This document shows positions 43,932 to 51,714 of a DNA stretch of 64,000 nucleotides, piece by piece. Source of the DNA: Mycobacterium angelicum (GTDB lineage: Bacteria > Actinomycetota > Actinomycetes > Mycobacteriales > Mycobacteriaceae); assembly GCF_002086155.1 (NCBI RefSeq), contig NZ_MVHE01000009.1, positions 62,001 through 126,000 of the forward strand. Reading direction: 5' to 3'. A program made the translations under genes and the position numbers. Numbering within the stretch: position 1 is the stretch's first letter; each line of letters starts with the position of its first letter. The notes under the pieces are model-generated. The model ran no database searches. It saw only the letters and a program-made list of their open reading frames with translations, and had not been told where the DNA came from.

Positions 43932-44052
43932 CTAATCGCCGGTGCGCGTGAATGTTTCGTCGAAGTCACTGTCGAGGGCGCACGGCTCGCTCTGTACTTG
44001 GTGTCCCCGCCCGCTCGGCAGGGTGATCGGATTCTGGGGCGGCAACGTCCCT
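43932..44052 (-). pseudogene. 3' remnant of a second PknF-like kinase gene
   Basis: Minus-strand translation ending at TAG gives PPQNPITLPSGRGHQ then EPCALDSDFDETFTRTGD, clearly homologous to the C-terminus of the adjacent intact kinase (PPENPIPQLSGHGTHQ then GTCAVNVEFDEIYSRIRD). The remnant is about 40 codons and lies directly upstream of the intact gene. It implies a former tandem duplication of the kinase, of which one copy has been deleted, apart from its tail. Confidence 0.75.
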
Positions 44053-44098
44053 CGTTTACTTCAGCTCGTCGACCCGGATTTCATGCCAAGATGGGCCG

Positions 44099-44530
44099 AT
44101 GGGTGACGAGGCGATGCGCGAAGAGCGCGAATTCAACGAGCGCAACATCGAGGAGTTCCGCAGCAACGACGGCAAGGTGGGCGGGCAGTTCGAGGGCTTT
44201 CCGCTGCTGCTGTTGACGTCGACCGGCGCCAAGAGCGGCGCCAAGCGGGTCAACCCGGTCGCCTACTTCGACGTCGACGGCAAGATCTACATCGTCGGCT
44301 CGGCGGCCGGGCGGGAGAACAACCCCGCGTGGGTGCACAACATCCGCGCCCATCCCGGCGTGACCGTCGAGATCGGCAGCCAAGATCCAAGGCCGGCCAC
44401 GGCTCGCGAATTGCCGCGCGACGAAAGAGATTCGGTTTACCGGATCGTCGTCGAGCGTGCCCCGGGGTTCGGCGAATACCAGGAGCGCACCGACCGGGTC
44501 ATCCCCGTCTTCGAGTTGATGGCGACCTGA
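44099..44530 (+). CDS. F420-dependent nitroreductase-like protein (Ddn family)
   Basis: The 143-residue product has the split beta-barrel of deazaflavin-dependent oxidoreductases: LLLLTSTGAKSGAKRVNPVAYF, IYIVGSAAGRENNPAWVHNIRAHPGVTVEIG and the final FGEYQERTDRVIPVFEL. Ddn uses reduced F420 and activates nitroimidazole prodrugs; physiological roles include quinone reduction. The G-R-E-N-N-P-A-W-x-H-N block contacts F420. Start is the ATG at 44099. The gene stands alone. Confidence 0.9.
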   Translation: MGDEAMREEREFNERNIEEFRSNDGKVGGQFEGFPLLLLTSTGAKSGAKRVNPVAYFDVDGKIYIVGSAAGRENNPAWVHNIRAHPGVTVEIGSQDPRPATARELPRDERDSVYRIVVERAPGFGEYQERTDRVIPVFELMAT

Positions 44531-44630
44531 CACCCGCCGTGGGCCTCGCGGGCACTGAATCTCAGGTAGGTCCGCCGAAATACGATCCCTGCCGCAAGGG
44601 CCGAATCGCGCCTCGCTAAATTCTTGCGTT

Positions 44631-46571
44631 ATGAACACGCATGTCGAGCAGTTGGAGTTCCAGGCCGAGGCCCGTCAGCTGTTGGATTTGATGGTCCATT
44701 CGGTCTACTCGAATAAGGATTCTTTTCTGCGGGAGTTGATCTCCAACGCATCCGATGCCCTGGACAAGCTGCGGCTGGAAGCGTTGCGCAACAAAGAGCT
44801 CAATGTCGACACCTCCGATCTGCACGTCCAGATCGACGTCGACAAAGAAGCAAGAACTCTCACCATTCGCGACAACGGCATCGGCATGACGCGCGACGAG
44901 GTCGTCGACCTGATCGGCACCTTGGCCAAGTCGGGTACCGCCGAGCTGCGCCAGCAGCTGCGCGAAGCCAAGGGAGACGGCGCCTCCGAGGAATTGATCG
45001 GTCAGTTCGGTATCGGCTTCTACTCGGCCTTCATGGTGGCCGACAAGGTCGAACTGCTCACCCACAAGGCCGGCGAGAGCGAGGCCACCCGGTGGGAATC
45101 CAGCGGCGAGGGCACCTACACCATCGAGTCAGTCGAAGACGCCCCGCAGGGTACGTCGGTAACCCTGCACCTCAAGCCCGAAGACGTCGAGGACGAGCTG
45201 CACGACTACACCTCAGAGTGGAAGATCAAAAACCTGGTCAAGCAGTACTCCGACTTCATCGCCTGGCCCATCCGGATGGATGTGGAGCGGCGCACCCCAC
45301 CGCCCGCCCCCGAGGAAGGCGAGGAGCCGGGCGAAGAAACGGTCACCATCGAGACCGAGACCCTCAACTCGATGAAGGCGCTGTGGGCCAGGCCCAAGGA
45401 CGAGGTCTCCGAAGAGGAGTACAAGGAGTTCTACAAGCACATCGCGCACGCCTGGGACGACCCGCTCGAGGTCATCGCAATGAAGGCCGAGGGCACCTTC
45501 GAATACCAGGCATTGCTGTTCATCCCGTCGCACGCCCCGTTCGACCTGTTCAACCGCGACGCCAAGATCGGCGTCCAGCTGTATGTCAAACGCGTATTCA
45601 TCATGGGCGACTGCGACCAGCTGATGCCCGAATACCTGCGCTTCATCAAGGGCGTCGTCGACGCCCAGGACCTTTCGCTCAACGTTTCCCGCGAAATCCT
45701 GCAGCAGGACCGGCAGATCAACGCGATCCGCCGTCGCCTCACCAAGAAGGTGCTGTCGGTGATCAAGGAGATACAGACCGAGCGCCCCGAGGATTACCGC
45801 ACCTTCTGGACCCAGTTCGGCAAGGTCGTCAAGGAGGGCCTGCTGTCGGACATCGACAACCAGGAGGCATTGCTTCGGGTCTCGTCGTTCGCCTCCACCC
45901 ACAGCGAAGAAGAACCCACCACCTTGGCCGAGTACGTCGAGCGGATGAAGGAGGGCCAGACGCAGATCTTCTACGCCACCGGCGAGAGCCGCCAGCAACT
46001 GGTGAAGTCGCCGCATCTGGAGGCGTTCAAGGCCAAGGGCTACGAGGTGCTGTTGCTGACCGACCCGGTCGACGAGGTGTGGGTTGGAACGGTGACCGAA
46101 TTCGACGGCAAGCCGCTGCAGTCGGTGGCCAAGGGCGAGGTGGATCTGGACTCCGAGGAAGACCAGTCCGAGGCCGAGCGCGAGGAGCGGCAGAAAGAAT
46201 TCGCCGACCTGCTGGCCTGGCTGAAGGAGACGCTGAGTGAGCACGTCAAGGAAGTCCGGTTGTCCACCCGGCTGACCGATTCACCGGCGTGCTTGATCAC
46301 CGACGCGTTTGGGATGACGCCGGCGCTCGCTCGCATTTACCGGGCTTCCGGCCAGGAGGTGCCGATCGGCAAGCGAATCCTCGAGCTCAACCCGAACCAC
46401 CGGCTCGTCACCGGATTGCGCCAAGCGCACCACGAGCGCAGCGAAGATCCTGCGGTCGCGGAAACAGCCGAATTGCTTTACGGCACAGCGCTTCTCGCCG
46501 AAGGCGGGGTGCTCGAGGACCCGGCGCGGTTCGCCGAGCTGCTCGCCGACCGATTGGCACGCACGGTTTAA
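44631..46571 (+). CDS. htpG: Molecular chaperone HtpG (Hsp90)
   Basis: The 646-residue Hsp90 homologue has the GHKL ATPase domain at the N-terminus: RELISNASDALDKLR, IRDNGIGMTRDEV, LIGTLAKSGTAEL and GQFGIGFYSAFMVADKV, the middle domain with FKNRDAK-like FNRDAKIGVQLYVKRVFIMGD and the catalytic Arg segment SLNVSREILQQDRQI, and a complete C-terminal dimerisation domain. No ribosome-binding site precedes the ATG; a TAAATT hexamer eight bases upstream may be the -10 of a leaderless promoter. Confidence 0.97.
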   Translation: MNTHVEQLEFQAEARQLLDLMVHSVYSNKDSFLRELISNASDALDKLRLEALRNKELNVDTSDLHVQIDVDKEARTLTIRDNGIGMTRDEVVDLIGTLAKSGTAELRQQLREAKGDGASEELIGQFGIGFYSAFMVADKVELLTHKAGESEATRWESSGEGTYTIESVEDAPQGTSVTLHLKPEDVEDELHDYTSEWKIKNLVKQYSDFIAWPIRMDVERRTPPPAPEEGEEPGEETVTIETETLNSMKALWARPKDEVSEEEYKEFYKHIAHAWDDPLEVIAMKAEGTFEYQALLFIPSHAPFDLFNRDAKIGVQLYVKRVFIMGDCDQLMPEYLRFIKGVVDAQDLSLNVSREILQQDRQINAIRRRLTKKVLSVIKEIQTERPEDYRTFWTQFGKVVKEGLLSDIDNQEALLRVSSFASTHSEEEPTTLAEYVERMKEGQTQIFYATGESRQQLVKSPHLEAFKAKGYEVLLLTDPVDEVWVGTVTEFDGKPLQSVAKGEVDLDSEEDQSEAEREERQKEFADLLAWLKETLSEHVKEVRLSTRLTDSPACLITDAFGMTPALARIYRASGQEVPIGKRILELNPNHRLVTGLRQAHHERSEDPAVAETAELLYGTALLAEGGVLEDPARFAELLADRLARTV

Positions 46572-46641
46572 TGCCTGTCCATTGACCGCCACCTGCGCCT
46601 AAACGCGGTTGAAAGCCCACCGGGGTGGCTAATCACACGAA

Positions 46642-46911
46642 ATGCCTGAGTTTCGAGTTATTGCTCCGCAGGGCAAAATTGTCGCGACGAAAAGTTTCGA
46701 CAATGCGGAGGCCGCGTACTCCTGGTTTATCCGGTCGGTCGGTGACAATTCCGAGTTGGGTTGGCGCATGGAGGTCAACGACGAGGGGGAGTGGGCTTTC
46801 TTCGACGACACCGGAGGCTTCACCGCCCCGGGGAGTAGCCATCGGTATGTGGTGAAGCGTCCGGCGCAACGTCGCGTCAGCGGCGCAGCTTCTCGCGGAC
46901 CATGTCAGTGA
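46642..46911 (+). CDS. Small conserved hypothetical protein
   Basis: The 89-residue product reads MPEFRVIAPQGKIVATKSF, AAYSWFIRSVGDNSELGWRMEVNDEGEWAFFDDTGGFT, a plausible small alpha/beta domain rich in aromatic residues. No signal peptide or membrane segment. Family not recognised. The last 12 codons overlap the end of the convergent aldo/keto reductase gene. Codon-position bias toward G/C in the first 70 codons supports coding; the start could be correct but the ribosome site is weak. Confidence 0.55.
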   Translation: MPEFRVIAPQGKIVATKSFDNAEAAYSWFIRSVGDNSELGWRMEVNDEGEWAFFDDTGGFTAPGSSHRYVVKRPAQRRVSGAASRGPCQ

Positions 46912-47845
46912 GGAAGCGCCCCGTCGATACCGGCCGGAATGCGCGCGCCGCGGTCGTGAGCGCGTCGCGGGATTCGGCACTGAGTTCGATGTCGGCGGCG
47001 GCGACGTTGAACTCGAGCTGCTCGACACTGGACGCTCCGGGAATGGCGACCACGCCGGGCAGGCCGATCAGCCAGGCCAACGCGACCTGCGCCGGTTTCG
47101 CGTCGACCTCGGCGGCAACCGAGCGCAACGTCTGCAACAGCGGTTCGATGCGGCGCAGGTTCTCGGTACCGAACAACGAGTTGAGCGCGCGAACGCCACC
47201 GGGCCGGTTGTCGACGCCGTATTTACCGCCCAGCAAGCCCTGCGCCAGCGGGCTGTAGGCGATGATGATGCGGTTCTCGCTTTCGGCGAACGGAACCAGC
47301 CGATCGAGCGCCTGTGGGTGGGCCAGTGAGAAATGCACCTGGTTGCTCACCACCGGAAGGCCCAGCGCGACATCGGCGCGCTGCCATCGGGACAGCGAGT
47401 AGTTCGAGACGCCGGCCGCGCCGATATCGCCGCTGTCGAGCAGGTCGCGCATTCCCGGCATGATTACCGAATCGGGGACCACCGGGTTGGACTGGTGGAT
47501 CTGGTAGAGCGGGATGCGGTCGAGTTGCAGCCGCCGGGCGCTGGCGCGTTCGCGCTGTTTGATCACCGCCGGAAACGGCGCTACCGGGAAGACCTTGCTG
47601 GCCACGGCCACCTCGGAGCGTTGGTCGCCGAGCGCCTCGCCCAGAATCCGTTCGCTTTTGCCCAATCCGTACACCTCAGCGGTGTCGAACAGGGTGACCC
47701 CCAGGCCGAGAGCGCGCTGCACGATGTCACGCGCGGCGCCGGAAGCGTAGCGGTCCCCGTAGCCCCACTCCCGAGAACCGAACTGCCAGGTGCCCAGCCC
47801 GATGCGGCTGACTTTTCCAACTCCGTCGACCTCGACAAATTTCAT
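46877..47845 (-). CDS. Aldo/keto reductase
   Basis: The 322-residue NADPH-dependent oxidoreductase has a TIM-barrel AKR pattern: VSRIGLGTWQFGSREWGYGD, GVTLFDTAEVYGLGKSERILGEAL (catalytic Asp and Tyr), VASKVF (Lys), YQIHQSNP (His replaced by Gln-Ile-His, with His in place), IIIAYSPLAQGLLGGKYG and GLPGVVAIPGASSVEQLEFN for cofactor binding. The substrate is unknown; relatives reduce aldehydes and ketones. MKFVEVDG at 47845 is used as the start rather than a GTG three codons earlier. Confidence 0.88.
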   Translation of the reverse strand: MKFVEVDGVGKVSRIGLGTWQFGSREWGYGDRYASGAARDIVQRALGLGVTLFDTAEVYGLGKSERILGEALGDQRSEVAVASKVFPVAPFPAVIKQRERASARRLQLDRIPLYQIHQSNPVVPDSVIMPGMRDLLDSGDIGAAGVSNYSLSRWQRADVALGLPVVSNQVHFSLAHPQALDRLVPFAESENRIIIAYSPLAQGLLGGKYGVDNRPGGVRALNSLFGTENLRRIEPLLQTLRSVAAEVDAKPAQVALAWLIGLPGVVAIPGASSVEQLEFNVAAADIELSAESRDALTTAARAFRPVSTGRFLTDMVREKLRR

Positions 47846-47965
47846 GTTCACCACCGTACTGATATGCCCGATTGCGGTATCCGGCGAGCGTGGGCAGGAC
47901 TACACTTTCTGCAGGTTGAGTCCACAGCTGGCATTGGCACCACCACTTTTGATGGGCGCAATCAC

Positions 47966-48421
47966 ATGACCTTTTTTCACGAGAAACCCCCAGCCGGCCA
48001 CGCTGAACATGCCCGGCCGCGGCATGCGATCGACTGTGCCGGGGCTCGCGTCCGAGTTCACGCGCGCAGCCTGGCTACCCTGTTGCGCATCACGGGCGAG
48101 GTCGACGCGTCGAACGCCGGCCAAGTGTCCCAAGCGATTCGGCGCTTTTCCCAGCTGGACACACCGCTGATCGTTGACCTGAGTTGCGTCGATTTCCTTG
48201 GTATTGCGGGCTTTCGGGTCTTGTCCGGCCTCAACTGTGTAGTGGTCGACGGTCCCGCGTTGAGCCGGCTGACGCGCGTCATCACCGATCATGGTTTGGC
48301 CATCGTCAATTCGGTTCCCGAAGCGCTGCAACTCGTCGACCAGGACATTCGCACGCGCCGTCAGATGCTGTCTGGACCCGATCGTCCGCACGTAGCGCGG
48401 CACCGGACACGGTCCGCGTGA
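47966..48421 (+). CDS. STAS-domain protein (anti-anti-sigma factor-like)
   Basis: The 151-residue product has a STAS fold (about residues 35-125): LLRITGEVDASNAGQVSQAIRRFSQLDTPLIVDLSCVDFLGIAGFRVLSGLN. In anti-anti-sigma factors the Ser in DxxxxDSSG is phosphorylated; here the segment reads CVDFLGIAGFRVL, with Ile-Ala replacing Ser-Ser, so partner-switching by phosphorylation is doubtful. It is next to usfY, whose M. tuberculosis counterpart lies in the usfX-sigF locus, supporting a role near SigF control. The start ATG at 47966 excludes a long upstream frame antisense to the reductase gene. Confidence 0.75.
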   Translation: MTFFHEKPPAGHAEHARPRHAIDCAGARVRVHARSLATLLRITGEVDASNAGQVSQAIRRFSQLDTPLIVDLSCVDFLGIAGFRVLSGLNCVVVDGPALSRLTRVITDHGLAIVNSVPEALQLVDQDIRTRRQMLSGPDRPHVARHRTRSA

Positions 48422-48730
48422 TCAGCTGCTAGGCGGCGGGGCCTCATCGGAATGGGCTTCATGCCAACGTAATTCCGCTTTGCGGACCCGACGATGCGTA
48501 TGTCTGAGCCAAAACAGGCCGGCGCCGACGGCCGCCACCGCGACAATCACGGCGACCACGCCGACGACAACCTCTCTCGTGGCCAACGCGAACAAACCCA
48601 CGATGAGCGCGATGACACCGACCACCACACTTGCCACGCCGCCCGCGTTGGCGCCGTCGATCAGGGATTCACCGGCATGCTGACGGGTGGTGCGGTGGTG
48701 ATCGACTGGGTCGCTTTTGAGGTGATCCAC
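48422..48730 (-). CDS. usfY: UsfY-like membrane protein
   Basis: The 102-residue product begins MDHLKSDPVDHHRTTRQHAGESLIDGANAGG, matching the DPVDHxRTTRxxAGESLID start of UsfY, and has two adjacent membrane helices (VASVVVGVIALIVGLFAL, VVVGVVAVIVAVAAVGAGLFWL) and a basic cytosolic tail. UsfY is encoded beside usfX-sigF in M. tuberculosis and is of unknown function. The GTG start has AAGGAG seven bases upstream. A SigF-type promoter lies about 35 bases further upstream, divergent from that of the hemerythrin gene. Stop codons of this gene and the STAS gene abut (TGATCA). Confidence 0.8.
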   Translation of the reverse strand: MDHLKSDPVDHHRTTRQHAGESLIDGANAGGVASVVVGVIALIVGLFALATREVVVGVVAVIVAVAAVGAGLFWLRHTHRRVRKAELRWHEAHSDEAPPPSS

Positions 48731-48765
48731 GTCGCTCCTTGTGATAGATGTTCGAGCCGTACTCC

Positions 48766-48790
48766 TACCCTGTTGGCCGAACCGCTAAAC
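48766..48790 (-). promoter_or_regulatory. SigF-type promoter of usfY-like gene
   Basis: On the minus strand GTTT (48787-48790), a 16-base spacer and GGGTA (48766-48770, followed by G) match the mycobacterial SigF consensus GTTT-N15-17-GGGTA. The predicted start lies about 30 bases before the GTG of usfY. Confidence 0.75.
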
Positions 48791-48802
48791 GCCGCACGCC
48801 GC

Positions 48803-48828
48803 GTTTGGCACTCGCGTCGGTCGGGTAG
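48803..48828 (+). promoter_or_regulatory. SigF-type promoter of the hemerythrin gene
   Basis: GTTT (48803-48806), a 16-base spacer and GGGTAG (48823-48828) form a second SigF-type promoter facing the other way, 12 bases from the first. It lies about 70 bases before the hemerythrin ATG. Confidence 0.75.
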
Positions 48829-48900
48829 CCGCCCATCAGCGCGCAATGAACCAGCCCGGCGCGCTTGAAGAACAATCAAAGGTCAAAAGGGAGGACAACT

Positions 48901-49461
48901 ATGGCTTCCAACGCCATCCAGTCGCCCAACGATGTGGTCGACTTCCTGGTTAGCCAGCACGAGCAGATCAAAGCGCTGTTCGAAGAGACGCTGTCGGCAT
49001 CCGGCAAGCAACGCGAAGATGCCTTCGTGGAACTTCGACGTCTGCTCGCCGTCCACGAAACCGTGGAAGAGGAGATCGTGCACCCTCGCGTCAAGCGAAA
49101 GATCGCTGACGGCAAAGCAGTTGTCGAAAAGCGGCTCGAAGAAGAGCATGAAGCCAAAACGGTTCTCAAGGATCTGGAACGCCTCGATGTGGACAGCGCG
49201 GAATTCACCTCGCAACTGGAGGAGCTTCGCGATGCGGTCCTCGATCACGCCGAGCACGAAGAAAAGGACGAATTCACCAAGCTGGTAGAGCAATTGAGCA
49301 GCGATGAACTCGAAAAGATGGGTCGAGCCGCCAAACTCGCCGAAGTGATCGCCCCCACCCGGCCACACGCCGGAGTCGAATCTCAGATGGCGAATCTGGT
49401 TGCGGGCCCGTTCGCGGCGATGATGGATCGCGCGCGAGACGCCATCATGGGCAAAGGCTGA
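48901..49461 (+). CDS. Hemerythrin (HHE)-domain protein
   Basis: The 186-residue product is a four-helix HHE protein: VDFLVSQHEQIKALFEETL, LAVHETVEEEIVHPRV, RLEEEHEAKTVLKDLERL and VLDHAEHEEKDEF provide the His and Glu ligands for a diiron centre. Related mycobacterial proteins respond to hydrogen peroxide, NO or oxygen. A strong AGGGAGG precedes the ATG at 49 kb, and a SigF-type promoter lies upstream, so expression in stress or stationary phase is predicted. A helical tail of about 60 residues follows the metal site. Confidence 0.88.
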   Translation: MASNAIQSPNDVVDFLVSQHEQIKALFEETLSASGKQREDAFVELRRLLAVHETVEEEIVHPRVKRKIADGKAVVEKRLEEEHEAKTVLKDLERLDVDSAEFTSQLEELRDAVLDHAEHEEKDEFTKLVEQLSSDELEKMGRAAKLAEVIAPTRPHAGVESQMANLVAGPFAAMMDRARDAIMGKG

Positions 49462-49482
49462 GCAGCTACCTGGCTCATCTGC

Positions 49483-50133
49483 CTACTGGGCGCGGCTGAC
49501 CATGTCGAGTAGGCGGTCGCGGTCGGCGATATCGGAGGCCAGGCATTCGGCGATGGTGCGCAGCTTGATGTTGAGGTCTTGTGACAGCTTGGTCAGCAGT
49601 TGGAAGGCGTCGCTGGCGTCGACCTGAAAGCGCAGCATCACCATCCCGAGGGCCTGGTCGATCACCGCGCGCCGTGCCGCGACCGCGGTCATCGCCTCGG
49701 AAAGGCGTTGCTGGACATCGGTATTGAGCTGTTTGGTGATGTCGACATAAAAGCCGGAGGTGCCGGCGGGGACGCCGTCCTCGTCGTAGAACAGGTCACC
49801 CACCACGATCACAATGTGCTCGTCGCCGCCGGTGTCGATGATCCGGTGCCGGCCGCTGAACGGCACCCCAAAGCGGCGGACCTGCTGGATCAATTCGGCT
49901 ACCGTCGGCCGGTCGTCGGGATGTTTGTGTGACAAAACCAATGCGGTGGTCGGCGTGACGGTGCCCGGTTCGTAGCCGTGCATATGGGCGACCTCGTCAG
50001 ACCATTCCCAATGGTCATCGCGGGCCACGTAGCGAAAGCCGCCTACCAGGGACCACTGCTGTCGACGTTGCGATTTGTCGCGCACGTTCTCAACGTATCC
50101 GGAGCTCGCCGCATGGGCTTCCGCCACGCCCAT
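49483..50133 (-). CDS. PAS-ANTAR response regulator
   Basis: The 216-residue product has a PAS domain (about 30-135; DDHWEWSDEVAHMHGYEPGTVTP, FSGRHRIIDTGGDEHIV, GTSGFYVDIT) and a C-terminal ANTAR domain (about 150-212; AVIDQALGMVMLRFQVDASDAFQLLTKLSQDLNIKLRTIAE) that binds tandem-hairpin RNA to prevent termination. The PAS ligand is unknown. ATG at 50133 is preferred; a longer frame would extend 180 bases into the divergent SDR promoter. It converges on the SigF-type hemerythrin gene with a 21-base gap. Confidence 0.85.
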   Translation of the reverse strand: MGVAEAHAASSGYVENVRDKSQRRQQWSLVGGFRYVARDDHWEWSDEVAHMHGYEPGTVTPTTALVLSHKHPDDRPTVAELIQQVRRFGVPFSGRHRIIDTGGDEHIVIVVGDLFYDEDGVPAGTSGFYVDITKQLNTDVQQRLSEAMTAVAARRAVIDQALGMVMLRFQVDASDAFQLLTKLSQDLNIKLRTIAECLASDIADRDRLLDMVSRAQ

Positions 50134-50224
50134 TACTTCGCAAACCGGACAAGCAGCCGAAGCGGCGCAAATCGCAGCGCGTAGCCTCGACCGGGGCACA
50201 CTTGCGTTCGGCTGGAGGACGGAT

Positions 50225-51010
50225 ATGTCGCGAACGGTAGTCGTCGGCGCATCAAGCGGGCTGGGCCGCTGTATCGGTGTCGGCCTGGCGCGGCGCGGCG
50301 CTCGAGTCGCCATGCTGGCCCGCCGTCAGGAACGCACCGAGGCCGCAGCGCAGGAAGCGGGACCAGGAGCCGTCGCCATCGCGTGTGACGTCACCGATGA
50401 GGCATCGTGCCGTTCTGCCATCAATGCCGCAGCCGATGCTCTAGGCGGCATCGACAACGTCGTCTATGCGCCGGCGATCAGCCCACTGGTCGCCATGGCC
50501 GACACCGACGCGGAAACCTGGCGGCGCGTCTTCGATACCAACGTCATCGGTGCCTCGCTGGTCACGGCCGCCGCACTGCCGCACCTGAGCGCCCGGGGCA
50601 AGGTGGTTTACCTGTCTTCCGACGCCGGCAGCTTCGGGCCGCCGTGGCCGGGGCTGGGTGCGTATGGCGTCAGCAAGGCGGCGCTGGAGCGGCTTGTCGA
50701 GGCCTGGCGAGCCGAACACCCCGATATCGGCTTCACCTGCCTGATCGTGGGGGAGTGCGCGGGCGGCGAAGGTGATGCGGCCACCGGGATGAACGTCGGC
50801 TGGGACCGTGAGCTGGCCATGAAGGCCTATCCGCTGTGGGTGTCGCGCGGCTGCATGCCCGGCAAGCTGATGCCGGTGGAGGACCTGGTCGAGGTGGTGC
50901 GCACGATCCTGAGCACCGACGCGGCGACGTCGATGCCGGTCGTGATCGCCCGGGGCGCGCCGTCGGCCGCGCGAGTCTTCGACGCCGCCGGCGCTTCGCC
51001 CAGCGTGTAA
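50225..51010 (+). CDS. Short-chain dehydrogenase/reductase
   Basis: The 261-residue NAD(P)-dependent enzyme has the cofactor motif VVVGASSGLGRCIGVGLA (residues 4-21), CDVTDEAS, a variant NNAG segment VVYAPAISP, and the catalytic Ser in YLSSDAGSF with YGVSK (Tyr155/Lys159 region). GGAGG lies before the ATG. The substrate is unknown. It diverges from the PAS-ANTAR gene and converges on a lipoprotein gene. Confidence 0.87.
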   Translation: MSRTVVVGASSGLGRCIGVGLARRGARVAMLARRQERTEAAAQEAGPGAVAIACDVTDEASCRSAINAAADALGGIDNVVYAPAISPLVAMADTDAETWRRVFDTNVIGASLVTAAALPHLSARGKVVYLSSDAGSFGPPWPGLGAYGVSKAALERLVEAWRAEHPDIGFTCLIVGECAGGEGDAATGMNVGWDRELAMKAYPLWVSRGCMPGKLMPVEDLVEVVRTILSTDAATSMPVVIARGAPSAARVFDAAGASPSV

Positions 51011-51091
51011 GCATTGTCAAAATCTCGCCGAATTTTCGCGCTCAGTGCACGTTCGGCGCCCGTCGGGTGGACCGTCAACCGGACCGGGCGG

Positions 51092-51538
51092 TCAGCTGCC
51101 CGGACCGATCACGAAGCAACGGGCGCCGCTGCTATCCAAGAACACCTCCGACACCGCAGATTTAGCGATGGCCGCAAACTCGAAGCGATGTACCTGCTGG
51201 CCCGCTTCGATATTGGCGTCCTGGGATTCGGTAGTGCCGTCCTTCTTGCGAACTACTGCGGTGACACTTTCGGCCCGCGACATGTTCTGCGGCTCGTGGA
51301 AATACCACACCTCGATGCCCTTGCCAGATGAGGTGGCCTGCCAGCCGTCGGCGTAATAGCACGCCGGATTGCCCTCGGCGTCCGGCGGTGGAGGCGGACA
51401 GCTGGACAGTCCGACGCACGGTGCCGTGCTGGTGGCTGAGGTGGGCGAAGTGGTCGGGCTGGCATGCGTGGTCGCACACGCGGTGATGCTCGCCGAACCG
51501 ACCGCTATGGTGCCCAGCAACCGAAGCGCCTTCGACAT
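51092..51538 (-). CDS. Small lipoprotein, unknown family
   Basis: The 148-residue product has a signal peptide ending in SITAC (Cys21), a Thr/Ser/Pro-rich spacer, and a mature domain with CVGLSSCPPPPPDAEGNPACYYADGW, WYFHEPQNMSRAESVTAVVRKKDG and a last Cys (ARCFVIG). GAAAGGA precedes the ATG at 51538. The fold is not recognised. It diverges from the second cyclase/AAA gene. Confidence 0.7.
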   Translation of the reverse strand: MSKALRLLGTIAVGSASITACATTHASPTTSPTSATSTAPCVGLSSCPPPPPDAEGNPACYYADGWQATSSGKGIEVWYFHEPQNMSRAESVTAVVRKKDGTTESQDANIEAGQQVHRFEFAAIAKSAVSEVFLDSSGARCFVIGPGS

Positions 51539-51714
51539 TGGCGTCCTTTCGTCAGGTTTCTTCCGAACTGCCTCGAGCAATGCCACGATACGAAAGTGGA
51601 TCGGAGCGGTGTTGAGGCAGTGACGCCTCTCGATGACAGTTCTGCCGGCCGCTACCGCGCGTGTGCGGCGGCGCGAGACGTCAAGGGCCGCCTGCACTGG
51701 GCCGAGGAGATGCC

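Noticed and set aside
43865..43969. 35-codon N-terminal extension of the PknF-like kinase
   Set aside because: Part of it coincides with the tail of the kinase remnant; PknF-type proteins begin at the MVLEVGQVFAGY equivalent.
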